A DNA stretch of 8,087 nucleotides from Chloroflexota bacterium (lineage in GTDB: Bacteria > Chloroflexota > Anaerolineae > VGOG01), in the NCBI GenBank assembly GCA_030615705.1, contig JAUWYT010000058.1, forward strand, positions 1-8,087, given 5' to 3'. The notes under the pieces were generated by a model that worked only from the letters and a program-made list of their open reading frames with translations, searched no databases and was not told the origin of the DNA. Each line of letters begins with the position of its first letter. Position 1 is the first letter of the stretch. Below, one piece after another: positions 1-6,631 of the stretch. The position numbers and the translations under genes were made by a program.

Positions 1-82
1 TCTTTCGTGCCATTCGTGTTCCGAATTGCCCCTGACGAACAGCGTTGCTGTCGGTGCCGGGTCGAGCATTTCGGAGGGAACA

Positions 83-955
83 GTGAAAGAGAACATCTTC
101 ACCAACGAAGGAAAGGCCCTGGTCAGCAAGCTGCGGTGCGACGGAGACCTGAGGAAAAACATCGGCCAGGCCGTGGCCGCCATCGGAGGCTTCCAGAAAC
201 TGGTGGGGCCGGGCGACACGATTCTGGTCAAGCCCAATTTCAACACCGCCGACCCGCCGCCGGGCGCCAGTGATCCTCAGTTCGTCAAGGCGGTTATCGA
301 GCTGCTCTACGAGCGCGGGGCGGGCAGGGTCGTCGTGGGCGAGTCCTCCACGATCAAGCTGTCTACCAGAGACACCTTGCGTAAGACAGGTATGCTCCAA
401 GCAGCCAAAGAGGCGGGAGCCGAGGTGCTGATCTTTGATGAGCGTGAGTGGGTGCCGGTGGAGACCGGTGGGCGCTATCTCAGGAAGGTCGCTCTGGCCA
501 AAGCGGGGTTTCAAGCCGGAAAGATCGTCTACGTCTGCTGCGTCAAGACCCATCACCTGGCTGGTTTCACCTTGAGTCTTAAGCTTGCCATGGGCTTTGT
601 CAGGCGCCGGGACCGGGTGGGGATGCACCTCTGGCGATTGAGAGAGAAGCTGGCCGAGCTCAATCTGGCCATCGCGCCAGACCTGATCATCATGGACGCC
701 CGCCGCTGCTTCATCTCTGGCGGCCCGTCTGCAGGAGAGCTGCGAGAACCCAACCTGATCCTCGCTTCGGGCGACCGCATCGCCATTGACGTGGAGGCCC
801 TGAAGGTCATCCAGAGCTATCCGGGCCACAGCCTGAAGAAGGGCCCGTGGGAGATGACCACGATCCGGCGGGCTGTGGAGCTGGGCCTGGGAGTAACAAG
901 CGAAGCGGCATACCAGGTCGTAAGCGACGCGCAAGCGTTTCGGGGGGAGATGTAG
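83..955 (+). CDS. DUF362 domain protein
   Basis: The 290-residue product matches the DUF362 family (PF04015), whose biochemical role is not settled; some members carry ferredoxin modules, but this one has no CxxCxxC cluster and is the bare domain. Visible family segments are ILVKPNFNTADPPPGASDP (about residues 47-65), GRVVVGESS (81-89), the KTHHLAGFTLSLKLAMGF stretch (155-172) and DLIIMDARRCFISGGPSAG (200-218), followed by GDRIAIDVEALKVI. No signal peptide or membrane segment is seen, so it is probably cytoplasmic. I chose the GTG at 83 because GGAGGG at 73-78 precedes it; an in-frame TTG at 26 would add 19 residues with no family resemblance and no ribosome site. It leads a five-gene plus-strand run, with 72 nt before the permease gene. 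The family call is firm; the function is unknown. Confidence 0.85.
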   Translation: MKENIFTNEGKALVSKLRCDGDLRKNIGQAVAAIGGFQKLVGPGDTILVKPNFNTADPPPGASDPQFVKAVIELLYERGAGRVVVGESSTIKLSTRDTLRKTGMLQAAKEAGAEVLIFDEREWVPVETGGRYLRKVALAKAGFQAGKIVYVCCVKTHHLAGFTLSLKLAMGFVRRRDRVGMHLWRLREKLAELNLAIAPDLIIMDARRCFISGGPSAGELREPNLILASGDRIAIDVEALKVIQSYPGHSLKKGPWEMTTIRRAVELGLGVTSEAAYQVVSDAQAFRGEM

Positions 956-1027
956 ACTAGCGAGCCGATAGGAAGAATCAATAAACCGGATGGCTTGCCA
1001 AGTCCGCCGTGCCGAAGGCGGCGTCAC

Positions 1028-1882
1028 ATGAATCTATTGTTGCTATTGATATTGGGCATAATCTGGGGAGCCTCCTACCTGTTTATCAAGGTCATCGTTG
1101 CCGAGGTGCCGGTACTGACGCTGGTTGCAGGGCGGGTGACCCTGGCGACGGTCATCATGTGGGGCATTCTGCGCGCGCGGGGACTCTCCTTGCCCCGCAG
1201 CCGGCGGATGTGGGGTGCTTACGCGATGCTGGGTTTCTTGGGCGCGGCGCTGCCCTACTCGCTCATCTCGTGGGGCGAGCAATACATCCCGAGTGGGTTG
1301 GCGTCTCTGTTGCAGGCGACCACACCCATCTTCACCGTCATCCTGGCCCATTTCCTCACTGACGATGAGCCAGTCGCGATGGCCAAGATCATAGGTGTGA
1401 TCATCGGCTTTGTGGGAGTGGGAATCCTGATGCTGCCTGACCCTTCGACTGGGGTCAGGGCCGACCTGCTCGGGCAGTTGGCGATTGTCGGCTCTTCCCT
1501 CTGCTACGCTGGAGTGGCCATCTACGCCCGCAGTCGGTTGAGGGGACAACCACCGCTGGTCTCAGCAACTGGACAACTAACGATGGGCATGGTCTATATG
1601 CTGCCTGCCAGCTTGCTGATAGACCGTCCTTTTGGCCTGTCACCGTCGCTGCCAGTGTTGGCGAGCTGGATGGTGCTGACCATCCTGGGGACGGTGGTGG
1701 CCTATGTCATCTACTTCACCATCATCGAGCGGACCAGTGCTACCTTTGTTACGATGGTGACATACATCATTCCCGTCAATGGGCTGATGTTGGGAGCGCT
1801 GGTGCTGAATGAGCAACTGAACGCGACAGTGCTAGGGAGTCTGGTGCTGATCCTGCTGGGGGTGTTGCTGGTGAGAAGTTAG
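1028..1882 (+). CDS. EamA/DMT-superfamily permease
   Basis: This 284-residue protein is almost wholly hydrophobic, with about ten predicted helices in two EamA repeats. It opens with IIWGASYLFIK (11-21), has SGLASLLQATTPIFTVILAH in the first half (89-108) and GTVVAYVIYFTIIERTSA plus PVNGLMLGALVLNEQL in the second. Members of this drug/metabolite superfamily export metabolites, amino acids or drugs; the substrate cannot be read from sequence. The ATG at 1028 is preferred, with AAGGCGG at 1015-1021 six bases upstream; an upstream in-frame TTG at 995 would add 11 polar residues ahead of the first helix. The leader can form a short hairpin (CCGCC 1004-1008 with GGCGG 1017-1021) covering part of that ribosome site. 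Residues 138-144 (DPSTGVR), in the loop between the two halves, are encoded by a 20-nt repeat. The glycosylase gene starts 22 nt downstream. Confidence 0.9.
   Translation: MNLLLLLILGIIWGASYLFIKVIVAEVPVLTLVAGRVTLATVIMWGILRARGLSLPRSRRMWGAYAMLGFLGAALPYSLISWGEQYIPSGLASLLQATTPIFTVILAHFLTDDEPVAMAKIIGVIIGFVGVGILMLPDPSTGVRADLLGQLAIVGSSLCYAGVAIYARSRLRGQPPLVSATGQLTMGMVYMLPASLLIDRPFGLSPSLPVLASWMVLTILGTVVAYVIYFTIIERTSATFVTMVTYIIPVNGLMLGALVLNEQLNATVLGSLVLILLGVLLVRS
1441..1460 (+). repeat. Copy 1 of CCCTTCG...TCAGGG repeat, inside the EamA gene
   Basis: CCCTTCGACTGGGGTCAGGG is 20 nt with complementary ends (CCCT/AGGG). It shares 16 of 20 positions with the copy at 5649-5668, in the same orientation on the plus strand. 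It encodes part of the loop between the two EamA halves. Similar short repeats are familiar from environmental genomes; that family link is from memory and not tested here. Confidence 0.55.
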
Positions 1883-1904
1883 AAGCAGACGAGGAATGAG
1901 GCCC

Positions 1905-2837
1905 ATGCCAGAACTGCCTGAAATCACTGTCCTGGCCCGTCAGATGAAAACGGAACTGGTGGGCAAGACCTTCACCAGCATCGAGGTGCTGCAACCCAAG
2001 TGCCTGAATATCCCGAAGGAGGCGTTCGTGGAGGCACTGACTGGCGCACAACTGCTCGATGTGACTCATCGTGGCAAGTGGCTCTTCGTCGAGACGACCC
2101 AAGGCTGGCTGCTGCTCAACCTGGGGATGGGGGGCGAGATTCTGCTCACCACCCGCGACACGCTGCCAGAGAAGTATCGCCTGATCTTTGATTTCGACGA
2201 CGGCACCTGTCTGGCCGTGAACTTCTGGTGGTTTGGCTACGCCCACCTTGCTGCCGAGCTGGCCGACCACTCGGCCACCGCACGGCTCGGTCCGGACGCC
2301 CTGAGCTTGACACTCGATCAGTTCCGCGAACTTCTGGGGGGGCGACGAGGAGGCATCAAATCCTTCCTCCTCAACCAGCGCCGGATCGCTGGCATCGGCA
2401 ACGTCTACGTCCAGGACCCGCTGTTCAAGGCAGGGATCCACCCGCTGCGGAAAATCAATACGCTGGATGACGACGAGATAACTGCCCTGTGGCAGGCAAT
2501 CCAGGAGACGTTGCAGGAGAGCATTGACCTGGGTGGTAGTGCCTGGGAACGCGATCTGCACGGCGAAAAGGGCCGCTGGGACCAAAGCTTTTTCCTGGTC
2601 GCCTACCGCGAGGGCCAGCCCTGCCCGGCGTGCGGCGCGACGGTAGTCAAGATCAAGACCGGTAGCACGAGCAGTTTTATTTGCCCACGATGCCAATCAC
2701 TTGGTGATGAAGTACTTCGAGATCACCTCGCGGGGCATAGCGCTCAAGACCATCCACGAGAAGGGGTTGTTCACCGCACTGCCCCTGGCCAGCAAGCGGC
2801 GGTAAAGAGAGAGGCCAGGGAAACTACCGAAGAATGA
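1905..2837 (+). CDS. Fpg/Nei-family DNA glycosylase, atypical, with out-of-frame tail
   Basis: Fpg/Nei enzymes excise oxidised bases from DNA and nick the abasic site, using the N-terminal proline as nucleophile. The ATG at 1905 is chosen because it yields Met-Pro-Glu-Leu-Pro-Glu; the ATG at 1896 would bury the proline. Further family marks are THRGKWL with the conserved Lys58, LNLGMGG (Met75), the helix-two-turn-helix GIGNVYVQDPLFKAGIHPLR, and a zinc finger CPAC-x16-CPRC ending near residue 263. Two usual Fpg features differ: the DPRRFG loop reads NFWWFG, and the zinc-finger Arg of E. coli Fpg (QRATFYC) aligns with Thr (STSSFIC). The protein may therefore belong to a divergent Fpg-like subfamily with altered specificity. 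After Gln264 the frame continues for 46 low-complexity residues to 2837, but codon signature there favours the +1 frame, so the native end is doubtful. The stop overlaps the Nudix ATG as ATGA. Confidence 0.85.
   Translation: MPELPEITVLARQMKTELVGKTFTSIEVLQPKCLNIPKEAFVEALTGAQLLDVTHRGKWLFVETTQGWLLLNLGMGGEILLTTRDTLPEKYRLIFDFDDGTCLAVNFWWFGYAHLAAELADHSATARLGPDALSLTLDQFRELLGGRRGGIKSFLLNQRRIAGIGNVYVQDPLFKAGIHPLRKINTLDDDEITALWQAIQETLQESIDLGGSAWERDLHGEKGRWDQSFFLVAYREGQPCPACGATVVKIKTGSTSSFICPRCQSLGDEVLRDHLAGHSAQDHPREGVVHRTAPGQQAAVKREARETTEE
2707..2805 (+). CDS. Hidden 32-codon ORF in +1 frame under the glycosylase tail
   Basis: An ATG at 2707 opens 32 codons ending in TAA at 2803-2805, one frame ahead of the glycosylase. 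The peptide starts MKYFEITSRGIALKTIHEKG and ends in a basic SKRR. Third positions are G or C in 30 of 32 codons, against 14 of 33 in the glycosylase frame over the same stretch, as expected if this is the real coding frame. TTG (2701) and GTG (2704) stand in the same frame just before the ATG. No convincing ribosome site precedes it. It could be a small coupled gene, or the true C-terminal end of the glycosylase separated by a one-base indel between about 2697 and 2706. I do not recognise the peptide. Confidence 0.45.
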   Translation: MKYFEITSRGIALKTIHEKGLFTALPLASKRR

Positions 2838-3502
2838 CGAACAGCACCGTCAGGGCTTCTACCATTGGGCTTGTCCGCGCCGCGATGCGTGGTCCGCTGC
2901 CCGGCATCGAGGCGCAGATCACGATGGCTCCGCGCCCACGCCCGTTCAGTCCGCCTTCCGGCGTCAAGCCTCGTCAGGCCGGGGCGCTGCTGCTCCTGTA
3001 CCCCATTCACGGCATGCTCCACCTGGTGCTGACCGTGCGCACGCCCGACCTAGATCACCACAGCGGTCAGGTCTCGCTGCCTGGCGGCGGGTGGGAGGAA
3101 GGGGACGCTTCGCTCCAGGAGACCGCGCTGCGCGAGGCTCAGGAGGAGATCGGTATCGTCGCCGACGGGCTGGAGGTTCTCGGTTCTCTCACGCCCATCT
3201 ATGTCCCGCCCAGCAACAACATCGTTCATGCCTTCGTCGCTTACGCACCGCAACGCCCGGCTTTTCACCCTGATCGCAAAGAAGTGGCCGAGTTGCTGCT
3301 TGTCCCTCTGCATCTGCTGCTGGACCAGGCGACCCGGCGCGAGGAGGTCTGGACCTGGCGCGGCGCGCCCCTGCACGTCCCCTTCTACGCTGTGGGCGAG
3401 CATAAGGTCTGGGGCGCCACCGCCATCATTTTGGCCGAGTTCATGGCGATGCTCACCCAAAGGAGGTTCGTCCTTGAAACTGGTTCGATTTCTGAAGAAT
3501 GA
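2834..3502 (+). CDS. Nudix hydrolase, CoA-pyrophosphatase (NudL) type
   Basis: The 222-residue protein carries a Nudix box at about 83-108, with PGGGWEEGD and the catalytic REAQEEIG (100-107) that binds the divalent metals. Just before it, LVLTVRTPD...[11 protein letters not shown] fits the extra motif found in CoA-pyrophosphatase Nudix enzymes, which split CoA and its oxidised forms into phosphopantetheine and 3',5'-ADP. The Phe usual in FPGG is Leu here. The N-terminal stretch [19 protein letters not shown] (19-37) also resembles these enzymes and supports a start near 2834 rather than the in-frame ATG at 2885. The ATG overlaps the annotated glycosylase stop by four bases. The 3' end overlaps the FAH gene by 29 nt. 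The Nudix call is firm and CoA as substrate is likely but inferred. A DNA-repair glycosylase beside a CoA cleaner suggests a loose housekeeping or oxidative-damage theme. Confidence 0.88.
   Translation: MTNSTVRASTIGLVRAAMRGPLPGIEAQITMAPRPRPFSPPSGVKPRQAGALLLLYPIHGMLHLVLTVRTPDLDHHSGQVSLPGGGWEEGDASLQETALREAQEEIGIVADGLEVLGSLTPIYVPPSNNIVHAFVAYAPQRPAFHPDRKEVAELLLVPLHLLLDQATRREEVWTWRGAPLHVPFYAVGEHKVWGATAIILAEFMAMLTQRRFVLETGSISEE
3461..3466 (+). promoter_or_regulatory. Strong ribosome binding site fixing the TTG start of the FAH gene
   Basis: AGGAGG lies seven bases before the TTG at 3474, inside the end of the Nudix gene. It decides the start: a longer open frame back to 3201 only reads the Nudix gene out of frame. 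Confidence 0.8.
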
Positions 3503-4241
3503 CCAACCGTGCTACGGCCTGATCGAGGGGGAAGCCGTCTACGCAATCGAGGGCTACATCTTCGGCAAGTTCCGCCAAGCGGAGAAGGTGGCGACGTTGA
3601 CCGAGGTCAGCCTCCTGGGCCCTTGTCAGCCCACCAAGATTCTGGGCGTAGGCCTCAACTATCGCACGCATGCGGCCGAGGTCGGCCAGGTCGTGCCGCC
3701 GGAACCCTTGCTTTTCTTTAAGCCTCCTTCCTCGGTTATCGGCCCCCTCAAACCCATCGTCTACCCCCTCCTGTCACAACAGGTGGACTACGAAGGGGAA
3801 CTGGCTGTGGTCATCGGACAGCGGGTCAGAAATGTGTCTCCGGAGAAAGCGCGTGACTTCGTTCTGGGCTACACTTGCGGCAATGACGTCACGGCCCGCG
3901 ACCTACAGCGCCAAGATGACCAATGGACCCGGGCCAAGGGATCCGACACCTTTTGCCCCCTCGGCCCCTACATCGTCACCGATCTGGACCCCGCGCATCT
4001 TGCCATCCGGACATGGGTAAACGGCGAAATCCGTCAGAGCGCCTCCACCGCCGACATGGTCTTCAGCGTGGCTGAGCTGATCGCTTACATCTCGCAGGTC
4101 ATGACCCTGGAGCCCGGCGATGTGATCCTCACCGGCACGCCGGCCGGCGTGGGGCCACTGCAACCCGGCGATGTGGTGGAAGTGGAGATCGAGGGAATCG
4201 GGACCCTGCGCAACCCGGTGGTGAGCCAGGGCACAAGATAG
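3474..4241 (+). CDS. Fumarylacetoacetate hydrolase (FAH) family protein
   Basis: The 255-residue length fits the small single-domain FAH family (hydrolases, isomerases and decarboxylases acting on beta-diketo or hydroxy-dienoate acids, e.g. acylpyruvases and the HpaG-type isomerases). Visible motifs are [14 protein letters not shown] (56-69, His66), LLFFKP (79-84), the metal site [12 protein letters not shown] (104-115, Glu107 and Glu109), [14 protein letters not shown] (132-145, Asp138), [12 protein letters not shown] (154-165) and [22 protein letters not shown] (206-227). All expected metal ligands are present, so the protein should be active. No signal peptide is seen. The start is TTG, supported by AGGAGG seven bases upstream, and overlaps the Nudix gene by 29 nt, which points to translational coupling. 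It is the last gene of the plus-strand run. The exact substrate cannot be told; no other aromatic-degradation gene is in view. Confidence 0.9.
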   Translation: MKLVRFLKNDQPCYGLIEGEAVYAIEGYIFGKFRQAEKVATLTEVSLLGPCQPTKILGVGLNYRTHAAEVGQVVPPEPLLFFKPPSSVIGPLKPIVYPLLSQQVDYEGELAVVIGQRVRNVSPEKARDFVLGYTCGNDVTARDLQRQDDQWTRAKGSDTFCPLGPYIVTDLDPAHLAIRTWVNGEIRQSASTADMVFSVAELIAYISQVMTLEPGDVILTGTPAGVGPLQPGDVVEVEIEGIGTLRNPVVSQGTR

Positions 4242-4280
4242 GACCGCTGTGACAAGACGGGTCGCTCGCAGATCTTCTCC
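4242..4280. other. Convergent intergenic gap without visible terminator
   Basis: The plus-strand run ends at 4241 and the minus-strand MFS gene ends at 4281. The 39 bases between them hold no convincing stem-loop with a T-tract on either strand, so the ends of the two transcripts are not defined by the sequence. Confidence 0.5.
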
Positions 4281-5492
4281 TCAGTTCCTGGATGGCTCTT
4301 TCACCGCCACAACAACAGCCACCAGGGCGATGGCGACGCCGACCAGGTTGGCCAGGATGGGGGCCTGGAACCCGAAGCGGTCGTAGAGCAGGCCGCCGAT
4401 GTAGGGCGCGGGGAAGCCGATCAGTCCCCGGAAGGCGGAAAGCCGCCCCATTGCCTCCCCTAATTGCTTCGTGGGGACGCTGTCGGCCAGGAGCGCCCGC
4501 AGGGCTGGCGCCCAAGTGGCGGCCACCAGCCCGAAGAGGGCATATAGAGCGGCGAAGGCCACGAAGCTGGTGCTGAAAAGCCAGCCGCCGACGACGATGA
4601 TGCCAATTGCCTCCGATAGGGCCAGGAAGGGCTTGGAGCCGTAACGGTCTATTAGCCTCCCGATGGGCAGTTGGGAGATCGCCCAGGAGAGTGAGAGTGC
4701 GCCAGACATCACCCCTAACTGGAGAGTGGTGAAACCGTAGGTCTCGCTCAGCATCCCGAAGAGGAGGGAGCCCCCCAGTCCCCAGACGAAGATGTCCACG
4801 GCCATGGCCCAGTAGAAGCCCCGCAGCTCCCTGGGAGGCACGACCATCCTGGCCAGCACCCCTTTCAATTCGACCAAGGAAATCCCCCCGTTGACCCGAC
4901 TCAGTGTCTCTTGCAGTAGCCACAGGATGAGGAGCAGCCGCAGGGCCTCCAGTGCGAAGCGCACCAGAAAGACCGGGGCGAAGCCCCAGCGGTCGGCGAT
5001 GAATCCGCCCAGGGCCGGGGCGAAGACACCGGGCACGATCCAAGAGGCCATCTGGAGGCTGTAGGCCGCGCCGCGCCGGCCCGCTTGTGCCGATTCGGCG
5101 AGCAACGAACTCTCGGCTGGACTGGAAGCCAGAGTAACCCCCAGTAAGATTACCCCCGGCAGTAGCCATCGCCAGTCGCCGATGATGGCCGCCAGCACGT
5201 AGAATACCATGACCAGCAGGCCCAGGAGGCTGCCCAGAGCGACAAGGGGCTTTCTCCCCAGGCGATCGGAGAGCCAGCCGCCGATGGGCTGGAGCAGGGC
5301 GGTTACAATCCCTCTTCTCCCGCCCAGGCTCTCTAGGAAGCCCAGCGTGCTCATCGGCGCGCCCAGGCTGAGGACGAAGGGTTGCCACACAGCCCGCGTC
5401 ATGGTGGAGAACAGGCCAGCCAGGAAGCTGGTGGTGGCAATAACTCGCAGATTCTCGCTTATCCTGTCCTTCTCTATACTCTCGTCTCTCAT
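4281..5492 (-). CDS. Major facilitator superfamily (MFS) transporter
   Basis: This 403-residue protein has about twelve hydrophobic helices in two halves. The loop after helix 2 carries the MFS motif A, GGWLSDRLGRKP (71-82), and the equivalent loop of the second half reads GRLIDRYGSKP (278-288). The N-terminus is polar and cytoplasmic, with the first helix starting near residue 18. MFS carriers of this kind are mostly proton-linked exporters of small molecules; nothing here reveals the substrate. The ATG at 5492 has AAGGAGG at 5499-5505 with six bases of spacing. It follows the third DUF3795 gene by 73 nt, a gap holding a small hairpin, so it may be the last gene of that operon or have its own promoter. 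An unrelated long minus-strand frame over the same bases (4129-5388) is a shadow: it lacks membrane character. Confidence 0.92.
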   Translation of the reverse strand: MRDESIEKDRISENLRVIATTSFLAGLFSTMTRAVWQPFVLSLGAPMSTLGFLESLGGRRGIVTALLQPIGGWLSDRLGRKPLVALGSLLGLLVMVFYVLAAIIGDWRWLLPGVILLGVTLASSPAESSLLAESAQAGRRGAAYSLQMASWIVPGVFAPALGGFIADRWGFAPVFLVRFALEALRLLLILWLLQETLSRVNGGISLVELKGVLARMVVPPRELRGFYWAMAVDIFVWGLGGSLLFGMLSETYGFTTLQLGVMSGALSLSWAISQLPIGRLIDRYGSKPFLALSEAIGIIVVGGWLFSTSFVAFAALYALFGLVAATWAPALRALLADSVPTKQLGEAMGRLSAFRGLIGFPAPYIGGLLYDRFGFQAPILANLVGVAIALVAVVVAVKEPSRN

Positions 5493-5540
5493 CCTGCCCC
5501 TCCTTAATGGGCCTGCGATGAAACTTTATCTTTTAGCAAG

Positions 5541-5559
5541 CGTGAAGGGGTTCTTCACG
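5541..5559 (-). other. Small stem-loop between DUF3795 and MFS genes
   Basis: CGTGAAG (5541-5547) pairs perfectly with CTTCACG (5553-5559) around a five-base loop, just after the stop of the third DUF3795 gene. No run of U follows in the minus-strand transcript, so it is not a typical intrinsic terminator; it may be an attenuating or RNA-end-protecting hairpin. Confidence 0.4.
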
Positions 5560-5565
5560 TAGATT

Positions 5566-6033
5566 TCAGGGGGATAGGTAAATCTGTTGATACTTGGCCC
5601 CGCACTCCTTGTGCAACTGGAGCCACCTGTCCCGCCGACGCTGGTCGGCCCTTCGGCCAGGCTCAGGGCAGGCCCAGTATGCCTCCTGCTCGTCCAGCCA
5701 GGCCTCCACGCCGATGCGCCGTATCCGCCGCAGGTTCTCCAGGACGGGCAGGTGGGTCCGCCAGATGGGATCGTAGGCGAACTGGATGATGCGCGTGCAG
5801 CAGTTGTCCTGGAGTACAACTACAGGGGGGAAACCATCGCACTCGGCGCAGGTCTCAAGCTCCCTCTCGGTGACGCAGCAGTGGTAGATGTCGCAGGCAC
5901 GGCGATGAGGCCCCGCCGCGCACTGGCCGCAGTCGCAGCCGCAGCCGTGGCAGACCCCGTCCAGAACAAGGTCGCTGCAAACGCCGCAGTAGAGACCGCA
6001 CGGAGCAGCGAGCTTCTTTCGATCGCTCGGCAT
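5566..6033 (-). CDS. DUF3795 cysteine-rich protein (third paralogue)
   Basis: The 155-residue product belongs to DUF3795 (PF12675), cysteine-rich proteins of unknown function thought to bind metal. It has 17 cysteines: PCGLYCGVC (11-19), the dense CHGCGCDCGQC (28-38), C47, CC (52-53), TCAEC (61-65), CC (78-79), C122 and C144. The position that is usually Cys in the DxFPC segment is Pro here (GFPP, 67-70). The C-terminal half has helical NLRRIRRIGVEAWLDEQ and a basic RRADQRRRDRW. Residues 122-129 (CPEPGRRA) are encoded across a 20-nt repeat and look like an in-frame insertion. The ATG at 6033 has AAGGAG at 6040-6045, six bases upstream, and is preferred over a GTG at 6048. It follows the second DUF3795 gene by 17 nt. 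No membrane segment or signal peptide is seen. Confidence 0.82.
   Translation of the reverse strand: MPSDRKKLAAPCGLYCGVCSDLVLDGVCHGCGCDCGQCAAGPHRRACDIYHCCVTERELETCAECDGFPPVVVLQDNCCTRIIQFAYDPIWRTHLPVLENLRRIRRIGVEAWLDEQEAYWACPEPGRRADQRRRDRWLQLHKECGAKYQQIYLSP
5649..5668 (+). repeat. Copy 2 of CCCTTCG...TCAGGG repeat, inside a DUF3795 gene
   Basis: CCCTTCGGCCAGGCTCAGGG matches the copy at 1441-1460 at 16 of 20 positions, including both ends. In the host gene (minus strand) it encodes most of CPEPGRRA. The coding strand has GCC immediately before and at the end of a 24-base segment, which could be a small target duplication or chance. Confidence 0.55.
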
Positions 6034-6050
6034 CTTGCACTCCTTCACTT

Positions 6051-6629
6051 TTACTTAGGCTTTTTCCTCAGCTTCAAGTCAATGCCAGCTTGCGAGGCCA
6101 ATTCTTGAATGGACGATCTCATGGCTTTGGCCTTGGCTTTCAGGTCCGAACCACTAACCTGATTGTTGGTCAGCATCCTCTCCATCTCGGCTATCGCCTG
6201 GCGGATCAAATCGGGAGGCATCAGGGCGGAGGCCGCGCAGAAGAAGCTCATCGAGCGGCCCTCGTTGTAGTTGGCGAGGAGATGTTCCACCAAAAGCCGC
6301 CGCTCCTTTCGCTCCCCCAGATAGGTTTCCAGTCCGACCTCCCTGATTCTGTCCAGGTTGGGGAGGGCCGGCTTGTGGCTTATGAAGCTGTCCAGCCCCT
6401 CTTCCACGCCCAGCACCCTCAGCAGCCTCTCGCAAGGATACTCGTCGCAGTCGGCGCAGGTGAAAAGCCCTCGCTTGACGACGCAGCAGCGGTAGACGCT
6501 GCAGTAGGAATGCTGCTCGCCCAACTGGCAGCCGAGGCACCGGCTGGGTGCTTTGGACTGGAATCTGGGACACAGCCCACAGTACAGGCCGCAGCAGCCA
6601 GCAAGACACTTTTCCTCCAATATGGTCAT
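6051..6629 (-). CDS. DUF3795 cysteine-rich protein (second paralogue, long C-terminus)
   Basis: This 192-residue DUF3795 protein has 14 cysteines, 13 in its first 66 residues: C8, CCGLYCGLC (12-20), CLGC (31-34), C43, CC (48-49) and TCADCDEYPC (57-66), plus C131. The CGLYCG(V/L)C box and the Cys-Cys pair are shared with the third paralogue, but here the final DEYPC cysteine is kept. Behind the Cys-rich part lies about 120 residues of charged, helical sequence ending in a basic LKLRKKPK, longer than the small first paralogue. The ATG at 6629 follows GGAGGG (6637-6642) by seven bases; a TTG at 6644 would lie within that site. The ribosome site is inside the last codons of the radical SAM gene, whose stop is only two bases from this ATG, so coupled translation is likely. 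Function unknown; metal or Fe-S binding is inferred from the cysteines. Confidence 0.84.
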   Translation of the reverse strand: MTILEEKCLAGCCGLYCGLCPRFQSKAPSRCLGCQLGEQHSYCSVYRCCVVKRGLFTCADCDEYPCERLLRVLGVEEGLDSFISHKPALPNLDRIREVGLETYLGERKERRLLVEHLLANYNEGRSMSFFCAASALMPPDLIRQAIAEMERMLTNNQVSGSDLKAKAKAMRSSIQELASQAGIDLKLRKKPK

Positions 6630-6631
6630 GG

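Noticed and set aside
1..82. Possible promoter or repeat upstream of the DUF362 gene (TTTCGTG and ATTCGTG near-repeats)
   Set aside because: The repeats are too short and no -35/-10 pair with proper spacing is convincing; the left edge cuts the region.
1043..1549. 168-codon minus-strand open frame in the EamA gene
   Set aside because: Antisense shadow of a clear ten-helix permease, without motifs or ribosome site.
1776..2696. 306-codon minus-strand open frame across the glycosylase gene
   Set aside because: It lies antisense to a clearly recognised Fpg-family protein, has no recognisable motifs and looks like a product of high GC content.
3201..3473. Long 5' extension of the FAH frame
   Set aside because: It only reads the Nudix gene out of frame; the FAH family starts at KLVRFL and a strong AGGAGG marks the TTG at 3474.
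4974..4990. GGGGC-GAA-GCCCC palindrome
   Set aside because: It lies inside the MFS coding sequence with conserved-looking residues and no T-tract; expected by chance at this GC content.
4129..5388. 419-codon minus-strand open frame overlapping the MFS gene
   Set aside because: Its translation is rich in Arg, Gly and Pro with no membrane helices, while the other frame gives a textbook MFS protein with motif A and a good ribosome site.
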